This document shows positions 54,492 to 61,875 of a stretch of DNA of 64,000 nt, piece after piece. A program made the position numbers and the translations under genes. Every line of letters begins with the position of its first letter. Within the stretch, counting starts at the first letter, position 1. Below the pieces are notes generated by a model, which ran no database searches, had not been told where the DNA came from, and was given only the letters and a program-made list of their open reading frames with translations. Location of the stretch: positions 1,385,501 to 1,449,500 of the forward strand of contig BQJC01000001.1 of NCBI GenBank assembly GCA_021604505.1, in the 5' to 3' direction. The DNA comes from Nitrospinaceae bacterium. GTDB taxonomy: Bacteria > Nitrospinota > Nitrospinia > Nitrospinales > VA-1.

Positions 54492-54920
54492 ATGGCCAGC
54501 AAAGAATTGGAAGTTCTGGAAGATTTTATTTCCCAGAACAATTTAAAGATCACCCGGCAACGGCGGGCCGTGCTGAAAGCGTTTCTTGAACACGAGGAGC
54601 ATGTCAGCGCCGAAGAACTCTATCGACTGGTCACCGCTACCGAACCCAAAGTGGGCCTGGCCACCGTGTACCGGACATTGGCCCTGTTGACCAAAAGCGG
54701 CCTGGCCTCGGAACTGGATTTCGGCGACGGGCAAAAACGCTACGAACACAAATACATGCACAGCCATCACGACCACATGATCTGCACCGAATGCGGGAAG
54801 ATCATCGAGTTCAACCACCCCCTCATCGAAAAATTTCAAGAAGAAGTGGCCGCCCGCAACGGCTTCACCATCACATCCCACAAACTGGACATGTTCGGCA
54901 TCTGCAGCGAGTGTCGTTGA
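54492..54920 (+). CDS. fur: Ferric uptake regulator
   Basis: The 142-aa protein has an N-terminal winged helix (LKITRQRRAVLKAFLEHEEHVSAEELYRLV, GLATVYRTLALLTKSGLA) and the C-terminal metal-binding dimer part: HSHHDHMICTECGKIIEF, and CSECR at the end. The Cys pairs hold structural zinc. Fur-Fe(II) represses iron genes; a Fur box precedes this gene and the iron-permease operon. A Fur-family relative with another metal is possible, but sites and operon content favour iron. Confidence 0.9.
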   Translation: MASKELEVLEDFISQNNLKITRQRRAVLKAFLEHEEHVSAEELYRLVTATEPKVGLATVYRTLALLTKSGLASELDFGDGQKRYEHKYMHSHHDHMICTECGKIIEFNHPLIEKFQEEVAARNGFTITSHKLDMFGICSECR

Positions 54921-55112
54921 CCCCCTGCCCTCCCTGCACTGTTCCTCACGGCGGGAATGAATATTATAGGGGTGATATAATACAAAAATAAGATACCTTT
55001 TCCCGGCGCTTTCAAATTTCAATGGACACAACCGCCGGATGAGGTTCACAATCAGGCGTAAAATTAAGAAGGGCATGCCCCTCAGACTCTCTTATAGGAA
55101 AGGATAGGATTT

Positions 55113-56006
55113 ATGACAGGAAACAATCGTGTCGGTTTTGTAGGAGTCGGCCGCATGGGCGCCAATATGGCCAAGCATCTCAAGGACGTGGGTTATGTCA
55201 TCACGGCGGTTCAGGATCGCAATATGACAGGCGCCGAATCATTAGCGCGGGAATTGGGTTGCGAAGCGGCGCCTTCGCCTGCCCGGGTTGCCGAATTAAG
55301 CGATGTCGTGCTGACGGTGGTACCGGATGATGCCGCCATGTACGAGATCTACGCGGAGGCAAGTCCCGCAAGCCTGCTGTGCCATGCAAAGGGCCGGTTG
55401 TTCATTAATTTCGCAACGGTCAACTCAGAAGTCCAAATCAAGATCGAAGCCCTCGTCGAGCGGAACGGGGGGGCCAATCTTGAAGCGCTTATGGCCAGCA
55501 GCATTACCCAGGCGCGGGACGGAACACTCTATCTTATGTGTGGAGGAAAAGAGCCGGTCTTTAAACAAGCTCATTCAATACTTCAGGCTCTGAGCTCAAA
55601 TCTCCTTTATACCGGTCCTGCCGGTGAAGCAGCCAAGGTAAAAGCGCTCGTCAATATGGTCATGAACTGCAACACCGAAGCGTTGGCGGAGGGATTGGGC
55701 CTCGGAGAGGCTCTCGGGCTGGACCTGACAATGCTTCGCGAGGTCTTTGGCCAAACGGGTGCGGCATCGCGCGTTCTTGAAACAGACGGTGAAGACATGC
55801 AAAAACGGGATCATGAGTGCTATTTCTCCGCCGCCCATGCGGCAAAAGATTGCGGGATCGCCCTCAACCTGGCACAGTCAGCCGGGTTACAGTTACCGGT
55901 GGCCCAAGCCACTTTTGAACAATACCAGCGTCTCGTAAATGCTGGCAAAGGCGAACTCGACAAGTCGGGTGTGGCTGAATTGGTGTTTAAGGGACGAATG
56001 AAATAG
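55113..56006 (+). CDS. NAD-dependent beta-hydroxyacid dehydrogenase (GLYR/HIBADH family)
   Basis: The 297-aa protein starts MTGNNRVGFVGVGRMGANMAKHL, the dinucleotide-binding G-x-G-x-x-G of the beta-hydroxyacid dehydrogenase family. The catalytic Lys is in AAKVKALVNMVMNCNTEALAEGL near residue 175. Members oxidise 3-hydroxyisobutyrate or reduce tartronate semialdehyde or glyoxylate. The exact substrate is open. The XRE-MBL gene follows by 65 bp on the same strand. Confidence 0.87.
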   Translation: MTGNNRVGFVGVGRMGANMAKHLKDVGYVITAVQDRNMTGAESLARELGCEAAPSPARVAELSDVVLTVVPDDAAMYEIYAEASPASLLCHAKGRLFINFATVNSEVQIKIEALVERNGGANLEALMASSITQARDGTLYLMCGGKEPVFKQAHSILQALSSNLLYTGPAGEAAKVKALVNMVMNCNTEALAEGLGLGEALGLDLTMLREVFGQTGAASRVLETDGEDMQKRDHECYFSAAHAAKDCGIALNLAQSAGLQLPVAQATFEQYQRLVNAGKGELDKSGVAELVFKGRMK

Positions 56007-56071
56007 CGGGAGAGTTTTAAATCGGTCTAAACTGAAAATGATACCAATTCCTTATCCAGGAGAAGAACATA

Positions 56072-56902
56072 ATGCAGCTCGAAGATGAACTGGGAGATAT
56101 TCTACAAAAGGCCCGGGACGGCAAAACATGGTCGACAGACGACCTTGCACGGGCAACGGACCTCCCGGATGACGACATTCGGCGAATAGAAAACTACGAA
56201 TGGACACCGGAGGATTCGGTGGTATTAGAGCTTGCCAGGGTTTTGGATTTAGACGGGCCCGCCCTGATTGAAATTGCTCAGGAGCGATGGATACCAAAAA
56301 AACCCGCCGATGATCCAAATTTTGATCTGATTTGCCTGAATGTATTTATGGGGGAGTATCCTGTAAATTGTTACTTGCTACGCTGTAAGGAGACGGGAGA
56401 AACCGCGGTGGTGGATACCGGGGCAAACCCAAAAACGATCATCAACAAGGCCCGCGAGATGGGCGTTCGTCCAAACAGGATCCTGTTAACCCATGCCCAC
56501 CCGGATCACGCCGGCGGACTGGGGCAACTCAGCGATGCTTTTGATTGTCCTACCTACATTGACCAAAATGAACCGCAACCCAAAGGAAGCCGCAATTTCA
56601 AAATTGTCAAGGACGGGGATGAATTGACGCTTGGTAAATTGAGAATCCGATGCATAGAGACACCTGGCCATACAACGGGTGGCGTCTCTTATCTAATAAA
56701 CCAAACCTTGCTATCAGGAGACGTGATCTTCGCCGGATCCATGGGACGCGCCAATTCCTCCTGGAGCGAACTGTTTAATTCCATCACGCAAAAAGTACTG
56801 CGTCTGCCGGATGCGACCGCCCTTCACCCAGGCCATGGGCCCGCGACTACAGTGGGGCAAGAGAAAGAGAACAATCCATTTTTCGTTGGACGCGTGGAAT
56901 AG
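56072..56902 (+). CDS. XRE-type HTH fused to metallo-beta-lactamase hydrolase
   Basis: The 276-aa protein joins an N-terminal helix-turn-helix-like part (about 15-70: TWSTDDLARATDLPDDDIRRIENYEW, LELARVLDLD) to a metallo-beta-lactamase fold. The metal ligands are HAHPDH (141-146), His200 (TPGH), Asp217 (SGDVIF) and His255 (LHPGHGP), a full two-metal set of the glyoxalase II-like branch. Glyoxalase II-like enzymes hydrolyse thioesters. The HTH suggests DNA binding or protein contact. It follows a beta-hydroxyacid dehydrogenase gene. Confidence 0.82.
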   Translation: MQLEDELGDILQKARDGKTWSTDDLARATDLPDDDIRRIENYEWTPEDSVVLELARVLDLDGPALIEIAQERWIPKKPADDPNFDLICLNVFMGEYPVNCYLLRCKETGETAVVDTGANPKTIINKAREMGVRPNRILLTHAHPDHAGGLGQLSDAFDCPTYIDQNEPQPKGSRNFKIVKDGDELTLGKLRIRCIETPGHTTGGVSYLINQTLLSGDVIFAGSMGRANSSWSELFNSITQKVLRLPDATALHPGHGPATTVGQEKENNPFFVGRVE

Positions 56903-57076
56903 ATTGTAGGTCTTCAAACAAAAATGGAACAATTGAGGTAAAAAGTTTAGAGGTACTTTTTGTTAAATTTTTATTAGCCAATTGACCACTTATGGCCGTT
57001 AGCAGACATGTCCGCTCTCGTGTGGTTAAATCCGCCACGTGTTATTTTGAACAATTGCACCGGTTTCTTTCGTCAT

Positions 57077-57196
57077 TTAGAGCGGGGCACGGGGAGGAAT
57101 CACCGGGCTATCACCCAGCCCCATGAACATCATCACGAACAAAACTACCACCAGTGCCAGGACTAAAATCAGAACCGCCTTGGCTCCTTTACTCAT
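57077..57196 (-). CDS. Small 39-aa single-pass membrane protein
   Basis: The frame starts at an ATG 57196 with a clear CAGGAG ribosome site and encodes MSKGAKAVLILVL and so on: a basic start, one membrane helix (residues ~7-25) and a proline-rich tail (SPVIPPRAPL). It is too short for ordinary gene calls but has all the signs of translation. Function unknown. Confidence 0.6.
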   Translation of the reverse strand: MSKGAKAVLILVLALVVVLFVMMFMGLGDSPVIPPRAPL

Positions 57197-57388
57197 AACT
57201 TAACTCCTGAGTTATAAACCACGCAAAATAATTATAGCCCCTTCGCATATAACGCGGGAAGCCAAAACCCCAAAATGTTATTCCGTTTCCAGTAAAGTCG
57301 TAACCACACACAACCACCCTCAGGGGCCTTCGGGCTTCTGGGAGATTGGCTATAAGGTATAATATGACTTTAATGTCTGCTATCGAGG

Positions 57389-57432
57389 GATAAAGGGGTC
57401 AGATAAAGGGGTCAAGTCTTTTCTTGACTACA
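57389..57432. repeat. REP-like hairpin 1 (at the 3' end of the intact RAYT gene)
   Basis: GTCAAG (57411-57416) and CTTGAC (57423-57428) enclose TCTTTT. Repeated AAAGGGGTCA lies outside it. The RAYT stop codon lies inside this hairpin. Confidence 0.8.
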
Positions 57433-58392
57433 TATTCTCATCAATGAACTATATTTTTTTCCCAGCCCTTTATCCTCTTTTATTTTATTTCGAAATCTCC
57501 AGCAATGCGTCCCAACCGTTCGGTAATTTGAAAACCCAAAATAATGCCCCAGTTCGGAAAGTTTCAAACCAGACAGCTCCTTTGACAGCAACAAAGCCAT
57601 CAACCGCGGGATATTCTCGGTTCCGCGCTTCCCCTGAAAAAAACAGGATTCATCGACCTTGAACGCGCGGCAAATTTCCCGCTTGATAAGAACCACAACG
57701 CCTTCCCCTCGGATTTTCCTTTTCTCCGTCACCTCAATATCAGGATGGCTAAATAGGTACTTTTCTTTAATCCTCTCGATGAAATCGGCGTCGCCTAAAA
57801 TACTGCCCTGTTTTTTCGAACCATAATACTTTTCAATTTCCTCACTCTCATTTTCAGCCATGAAACGTTTGTACCGCTCGACAGCCGTCTTCTTTTTTCT
57901 CGAAAAATAGCTCAATGCAAAATCCGTATTCAACCCCAGTATCGAATCCCTTTGACCAATATAGGATTTATGACTGCTCCAGTTAAATCCACTCAAGCGG
58001 TCGACCATCTTTGCTTTCACCGGGTTCTTGTGTATATAGCGCACCACCTCAATAAAATAGGCGTCGTCCTGCACCAGGATGCTCTTGAACCGACCGCGAT
58101 ACAACGGGCCATCCCGGCGGTGTTTTCTGTTGTAACGCTGGGTATACACCCCATTCAGATGCCTCATAAACCGGGAGAGATTACCGGAAGGCGTACGAAT
58201 CAGGAGATGGTAATGATTGGGCATCAAACAATAGGCATAAAGATTCACATTGAACAAGCGGCAACCTTCTGCCAGGGTAGATAGAAAAGTCTCGTAATCC
58301 TTTTTATCTGAAAATATCAGGTTCCGGTTCAACCCACGATTCATCACATGATAAAAAGCGCCCTCAAACTCTATCCGTAAAGGTCGACTCAT
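57412..58392 (-). mobile_element. Intact REP-associated tyrosine transposase (RAYT, IS200-like Y1)
   Basis: The 326-aa protein has an N-terminal Y1 transposase: FYHVMNRGLNR, CLMPNHYHLLIRT with the HUH-type pair His60/His62, and RYIHKNPVKA with candidate nucleophile Tyr119. The C-terminal part (EVTEKRKIRGEGVVVLIKREICRAFKV, then LSELGHYFGFSNYRTV) resembles a DnaA-like helix-turn-helix. RAYTs bind and cut REP hairpins as single strands and move or spread them. Hairpins of the GTCAAG-N6-CTTGAC type flank it on both sides (57411, 58424). The stop lies in the hairpin. Confidence 0.92.
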
Positions 58393-58423
58393 GGCTCCCT
58401 TTTAAGGCTTCTTCGTAAATGTA

Positions 58424-58441
58424 GTCAAGAAAAGACTTGAC
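58424..58441. repeat. REP-like hairpin 2
   Basis: GTCAAG (58424-58429), AAAAGA, CTTGAC (58436-58441), followed by CCCCTTTATCCCCTTTA. It lies just upstream of the intact RAYT start (minus strand). Confidence 0.8.
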
Positions 58442-58499
58442 CCCTTTATCCCCTTTATGAGATCCGGCGTCCGCTGATCGGTTCCCGCTTCCCCGATCG

Positions 58500-58736
58500 T
58501 GTCCCAGGGCGCTGGTGATCGTCGCTCCCTGGGGAATGTTCACTCCATTGAAACGCATGCCGACGTTCAGGTGAAAACCGCCGTCGTGAGTCAGTTCAAG
58601 ATCGGAACTGGTCAGCGACATGGACCCGGTTTCCCATTCTTCCGCATCGTCCGTACTTGCCGAAACCTGGATGTCGAGAGTGGTTGTGGCGGCTACTACG
58701 GATGGCGGGTCATATTGCGGTGGGAGAATCTAAGGA
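58500..58736 (-). pseudogene. Fragment of an exported/adhesin-like beta-sandwich protein
   Basis: Read on the minus strand, this segment gives VVAATTTLDIQVSASTDDAEEW, then SLTSSDLELTHDGG and VGMRFNGVNIPQGATITSA. This is the well-known DNRLRE-like/carbohydrate-binding opening found in large bacterial surface proteins. It has no start and breaks off at ~58500 into REP sequence. The fragment lies between hairpins 2 and 3, so it was probably trapped by repeat-mediated rearrangement. Confidence 0.7.
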
Positions 58737-58754
58737 GATGGAAAAGAGAATGTA

Positions 58755-58815
58755 GTCAAGAAAAGACCTGACCCCTTTACCCCTTTACACGAATTGTCCT
58801 AAGTCAAGACTTGAC
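58755..58815. repeat. REP-like hairpins 3 and 3b
   Basis: GTCAAG-AAAAGA-CCTGAC (58755-58772, one mismatch), then a shortened GTCAAG-A-CTTGAC (58803-58815). The CCCCTTTACCCCTTTA tract follows the first. Confidence 0.75.
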
Positions 58816-59366
58816 CCCTTACCTTTTTCAGACATGAAACTTTTGTACCGTTCGACAGCCGTCTTCTTTTTTCTTGAAAAATAGCTCAATGCAAAATCCG
58901 TATTCAACCCCAATATCGAATCCTTTTTACCCATATAGGATTTATGACTGCTCCAATTAAATCCACTCAAGCGGTCGACCATCTTGGCTTTCACCGGGTT
59001 CTTGTGTATATAGCGCACCACCTCAATAAAATAGGCGTCGTCCTGCACCAGGATGCTCTTGAAACGACCGCGATACAACGGGCCATCCCGGCGGTGTTCC
59101 CTGTTGTAACGCTGGGTATACACCCCATTCAGATGCCTCATAAACCGGGAGAGATTACCGGAGGGCGTACGAATCAAAAGATGGTAATGATTGGGCATCA
59201 AACAATAGGCGTACAGATTCACGTTGAACAAACGGCAACCTTCTTCCAGGGTAGAAAGAAAAGTCTCGTAATCCTTTTTATCTGAAAATATCAAGGTCCG
59301 GTTCAACCCGCGATTCATCACATGATAAAAAGCGCCCTCAACCTCTATGCGTAATGGTCGACTCAT
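58785..59366 (-). pseudogene. Truncated RAYT copy (N-terminal half)
   Basis: The first ~184 residues are nearly identical to the intact RAYT (PNHYHLLIRT, RYIHKNPVKAKM present). The frame then runs into REP sequence at about 58830 and ends GKGSSLDLGQFV. The HUH and Tyr elements remain, but the DnaA-like C-terminal part is lost. A short protein could still be made. Confidence 0.88.
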
Positions 59367-59398
59367 GGTTCCATTTTTAAATCTTCTTGGAAGGTGTA

Positions 59399-59416
59399 GT
59401 CAAGAAAAGACCTGAC
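59399..59416. repeat. REP-like hairpin 4
   Basis: GTCAAG (59399-59404), AAAAGA, CCTGAC (59411-59416), followed by CCCCTTTAAA. It lies upstream of the truncated RAYT copy. Confidence 0.78.
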
Positions 59417-59462
59417 CCCTTTAAATTACTTTATTATTCTTTAAGCTTTAGCTTTACTTTAT

Positions 59463-59834
59463 TTATTTCTGACCCCTTCTAATCTCCGGAGGCTCTATTG
59501 AAAGAACTTCCAAACAGGAACTTGAAGTGGCAACCACATAATGCTTGTACAATTCAGAATCCACAAGTATTTCAAAACGGGAAGCTAAATTAGAAGGTTC
59601 AATAATAAACGTTGATCCGATTTTCTTTTCAATACTCTTTATAATAACCCAATAATTTGTCAGGTGCTCTTCATCAGCAATAACATATGGGCCAACAATC
59701 CCAGGCTCCATAATTACTTCAAATAAAGCTCCAGAATCTGTTGCAACCTTAAATATTGGCGGTGTTTGATCTATCAGACTAACAAAGTCAAGATTATAGT
59801 CCGAAATTTCGGTTTCCCAACGAATTATTTTCAT
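59463..59834 (-). CDS. AT-rich orphan gene between RAYT fragments (possible immunity-like protein)
   Basis: The 123-aa protein shows regular strand/helix alternation (IFKVATDSGALFEVIMEPG, NYWVIIKSIEKKIG, RFEILVDSELYKHYVVATSSS) and no signal peptide. Base use is far more AT-rich than the surroundings. No family recognised. A 66-codon frame overlaps its 5' end on the same strand (59794-59994). Small, AT-rich, single-domain proteins beside Rhs remnants (one lies at 60641) are often immunity proteins, but that is inference only. Confidence 0.5.
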   Translation of the reverse strand: MKIIRWETEISDYNLDFVSLIDQTPPIFKVATDSGALFEVIMEPGIVGPYVIADEEHLTNYWVIIKSIEKKIGSTFIIEPSNLASRFEILVDSELYKHYVVATSSSCLEVLSIEPPEIRRGQK

Positions 59835-59989
59835 TCTTAAACTTTCTAAGGACTATTAAATCTAAAAATAGTTTGTCCAACTTTTCTTTCGGAAACACTG
59901 ATAGTATTCCCATTTTTAGAATCGGTCCGTAATGTAAAATTCCTACTTCCGTAAGATGAAGGGGTCTGAAGGGGTCAAGTTTTGAAGGG

Positions 59990-60007
59990 GTCAAGTCTTT
60001 TCTTGAC
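59990..60007. repeat. REP-like hairpin 5
   Basis: GTCAAG (59990-59995), TCTTTT, CTTGAC (60002-60007), with two further AAGGGGTC units just outside. The stop of the third RAYT copy lies inside it. Confidence 0.8.
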
Positions 60008-60507
60008 TATATATCCTCATTAATGAGCTAATATTTTTTTGCAACCCTTTATCCCCTTTTATTTTATTTCTAAATCTCCAACAATGTGTTCCAACGGTTC
60101 GATAATTTGAAAGCCCAAAATAATACCCTAGCTCGGAAAGTTTTAAACCAGACAGCTCCTTTGACAACAACAAAGCCATCAACCGTGGGATATTCACGGT
60201 TCCGCGCTTCCCCTGGAACAAACAGGATTCATCGACCTTGAACGTGCGGCATATTTCCCTCTTGACAAGAACCACAACTCCTTCCCCACGGATTTTTCTT
60301 TTCTCCGTCACCTCAATATCAGGATCGCTGAATAGGTACTTTTCTTTTATCCTGTCGATGAAATCGGCGTCGCCTAAAATACTGCCCTGTTTTTTAGATT
60401 CATAAAACTCTACAATCTCCTCACTCTCTTTTTCAGCCATGAAACTTTTGTACCGTTCGACAGCCGTCTTCTTTTTTCTCGAAAAATAGCTCAATGCAAA
60501 ATCCGTA
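59991..60507 (-). pseudogene. Truncated RAYT copy (C-terminal half)
   Basis: From about TDFALSYFSRKKKTAVERYKSFM onward this frame matches residues ~157-326 of the intact RAYT closely, ending LMRIYSQEKT. Upstream of 60507 the similarity stops and unrelated sequence begins. The HUH catalytic part is missing, so it is inactive. Together with the N-terminal half downstream, no single full gene can be restored, because both halves share about 30 residues. Confidence 0.88.
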
Positions 60508-60640
60508 TGACCTTTCCCCCATAAACTGGACGGTTTTGAAGTAGAGTTTTCCTGTATTTTGAGCCTCACCCATTTTCTGTGCCGATGTATTTGAATCGCA
60601 CATCCTGTGAGAGCCGACGTCTAAGAAGGTGTCGCTGGGG

Positions 60641-60811
60641 TTAACAGGCAAGGTCCTGCTCGTTATGGCCGGAGCCAACTGTGACGACGCCGGTCGAGCC
60701 CAGATGATCGGGATGATAGTAGCTTACCGCAGCGCCTGAGGTCATATTGCTGTTGGCGTCATAGCCGTAGACACGGAATGGGTTATTGTCCGGATTCTGT
60801 AGTCGATGCAG
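60641..60811 (-). pseudogene. Rhs/YD-repeat protein remnant
   Basis: On the minus strand the frame reads LHRLQNPDNNPFRVYGYD, then ANSNM and SYYHPDHLGSTGVVTV, and stops at 60641. PFRVYGYD and YYHPDHLGST are typical Rhs core sequences. There is no start or complete core. The fragment enters the 3' end of the FGE-like gene in a different frame, so a deletion or fusion has joined the two. Confidence 0.78.
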
Positions 60812-61685
60812 AGAAGGATTGTGCGCAACGAAACCCGATGTAGTTGTAGATCTCGTTGATGGCCTGACCGTAGGTGGTCACTTTGGGAAAAACGCGGTTT
60901 TTCGGATGCACCCAGATGCGGTTGGTGATACGCAGGGCTCCCGCCGACGAATCAAAGGCTCCACCGCGGATGACTTTGTGTTCACCCGATTTGGGCCCCT
61001 TGGGGTTGTTTTTTCCCCGGATCTGATAATACGGCTCGTACCAGTCATCGACCCATTCCCAGACATTTCCCATCATGTCGTACAGCCCGTACTGATTCGG
61101 CAGTTTCTGGCCAACGGGATGGGTCACGTCCTTTGAATTGTCAGCGTACCAGGCATAGCTTTCATCCATCATATTGCCCCAGTAGTAACGGGAATCGGCA
61201 CCGCCCCGGGCGGCATACTCCCATTCCGCCTCGGTCGGCAGACGGCACTGGCTATTGGATTTCTCCAGAAACTCCTGAACCTCGACGTAATTCACTTGTT
61301 CCAAAGGAAGGTCCGGGCCAATGAATTTGGACGGATTGTATCCGGTCACTTTTTCCCATCGAGCCTGGGTCACTTCATGCTTGTCCATGAAAAAATCATC
61401 GACGCACACTTCATGCTCGGGCTTTTCATCCTCCTGGGCATAGTCGTTGCCCATGATGAAACACCCTCCCTTGATGAACACCATACCTTCAGGAGCCTGT
61501 TTGGCTTTTTGCTGATCTTCAGGGGATAAAGTAACCGGAACCACTTTTTCCACGCTCTTCGTTGGTTCGGGCACATCGGATTCGGAAACCGCGGCTTCAT
61601 CGCCGGTTCCTGTGTCCTCATCTTTGGAACAGCCCGCTCCAAAAAGCAGAATCAGGCTCAATAGGGATAAAATTAGAAAACGCAT
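60783..61685 (-). CDS. Formylglycine-generating-enzyme-like lipoprotein
   Basis: The protein has 300 aa from the ATG at 61685; the frame is open to 61724 but the putative -10 box lies there. A lipoprotein signal (FLILSLLSLILLFGAGC) is followed by an acidic linker. The FGE-sulfatase domain has GMVFIKGGCFIMG, CRLPTEAEWEYAARGG, GNVWEWVDDWY and HKVIRGGAFDSS, and ends IGFRCAQ. Related proteins convert Cys to formylglycine in FGE itself, but most bacterial lipoprotein members lack known activity. The last ~11 residues overlap an Rhs remnant, so the original C-terminus may be altered. Confidence 0.82.
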   Translation of the reverse strand: MRFLILSLLSLILLFGAGCSKDEDTGTGDEAAVSESDVPEPTKSVEKVVPVTLSPEDQQKAKQAPEGMVFIKGGCFIMGNDYAQEDEKPEHEVCVDDFFMDKHEVTQARWEKVTGYNPSKFIGPDLPLEQVNYVEVQEFLEKSNSQCRLPTEAEWEYAARGGADSRYYWGNMMDESYAWYADNSKDVTHPVGQKLPNQYGLYDMMGNVWEWVDDWYEPYYQIRGKNNPKGPKSGEHKVIRGGAFDSSAGALRITNRIWVHPKNRVFPKVTTYGQAINEIYNYIGFRCAQSFSASTTESGQ

Positions 61686-61714
61686 TGATTTAGGTGGCAT
61701 TAGGTAAACGGAGA

Positions 61715-61742
61715 ATGATACCACGATGCAGGGTATTTACAA
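61715..61742 (-). promoter_or_regulatory. Promoter for the FGE-like lipoprotein gene
   Basis: On the minus strand TTGTAA (61742-61737) and TATCAT (61720-61715) are separated by 16 bp. This places the transcription start near 61708 and argues for translation from 61700 or 61685 rather than 61724. Confidence 0.45.
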
Positions 61743-61875
61743 TAAATAATGCAATGAATTTTACCACACATAACCCCTTCCAAAACTCTATCTATTTGAC
61801 AAAAAAGGGATAAATAACAAAAAAAAGCAACATTTTTCTCAAAATTTAGGGTTTTGTGCCGTTAAAGAAGCGACT

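Noticed and set aside
59794-59994. 66-codon frame as an independent gene
   Set aside because: Its first ~15 codons come from REP sequence and no ribosome site is seen. It is mentioned only as a possible remnant.
57389-60012. CRISPR-like array of short repeats
   Set aside because: The repeats are irregularly spaced hairpins tied to transposase genes, with no uniform spacers and no cas genes.
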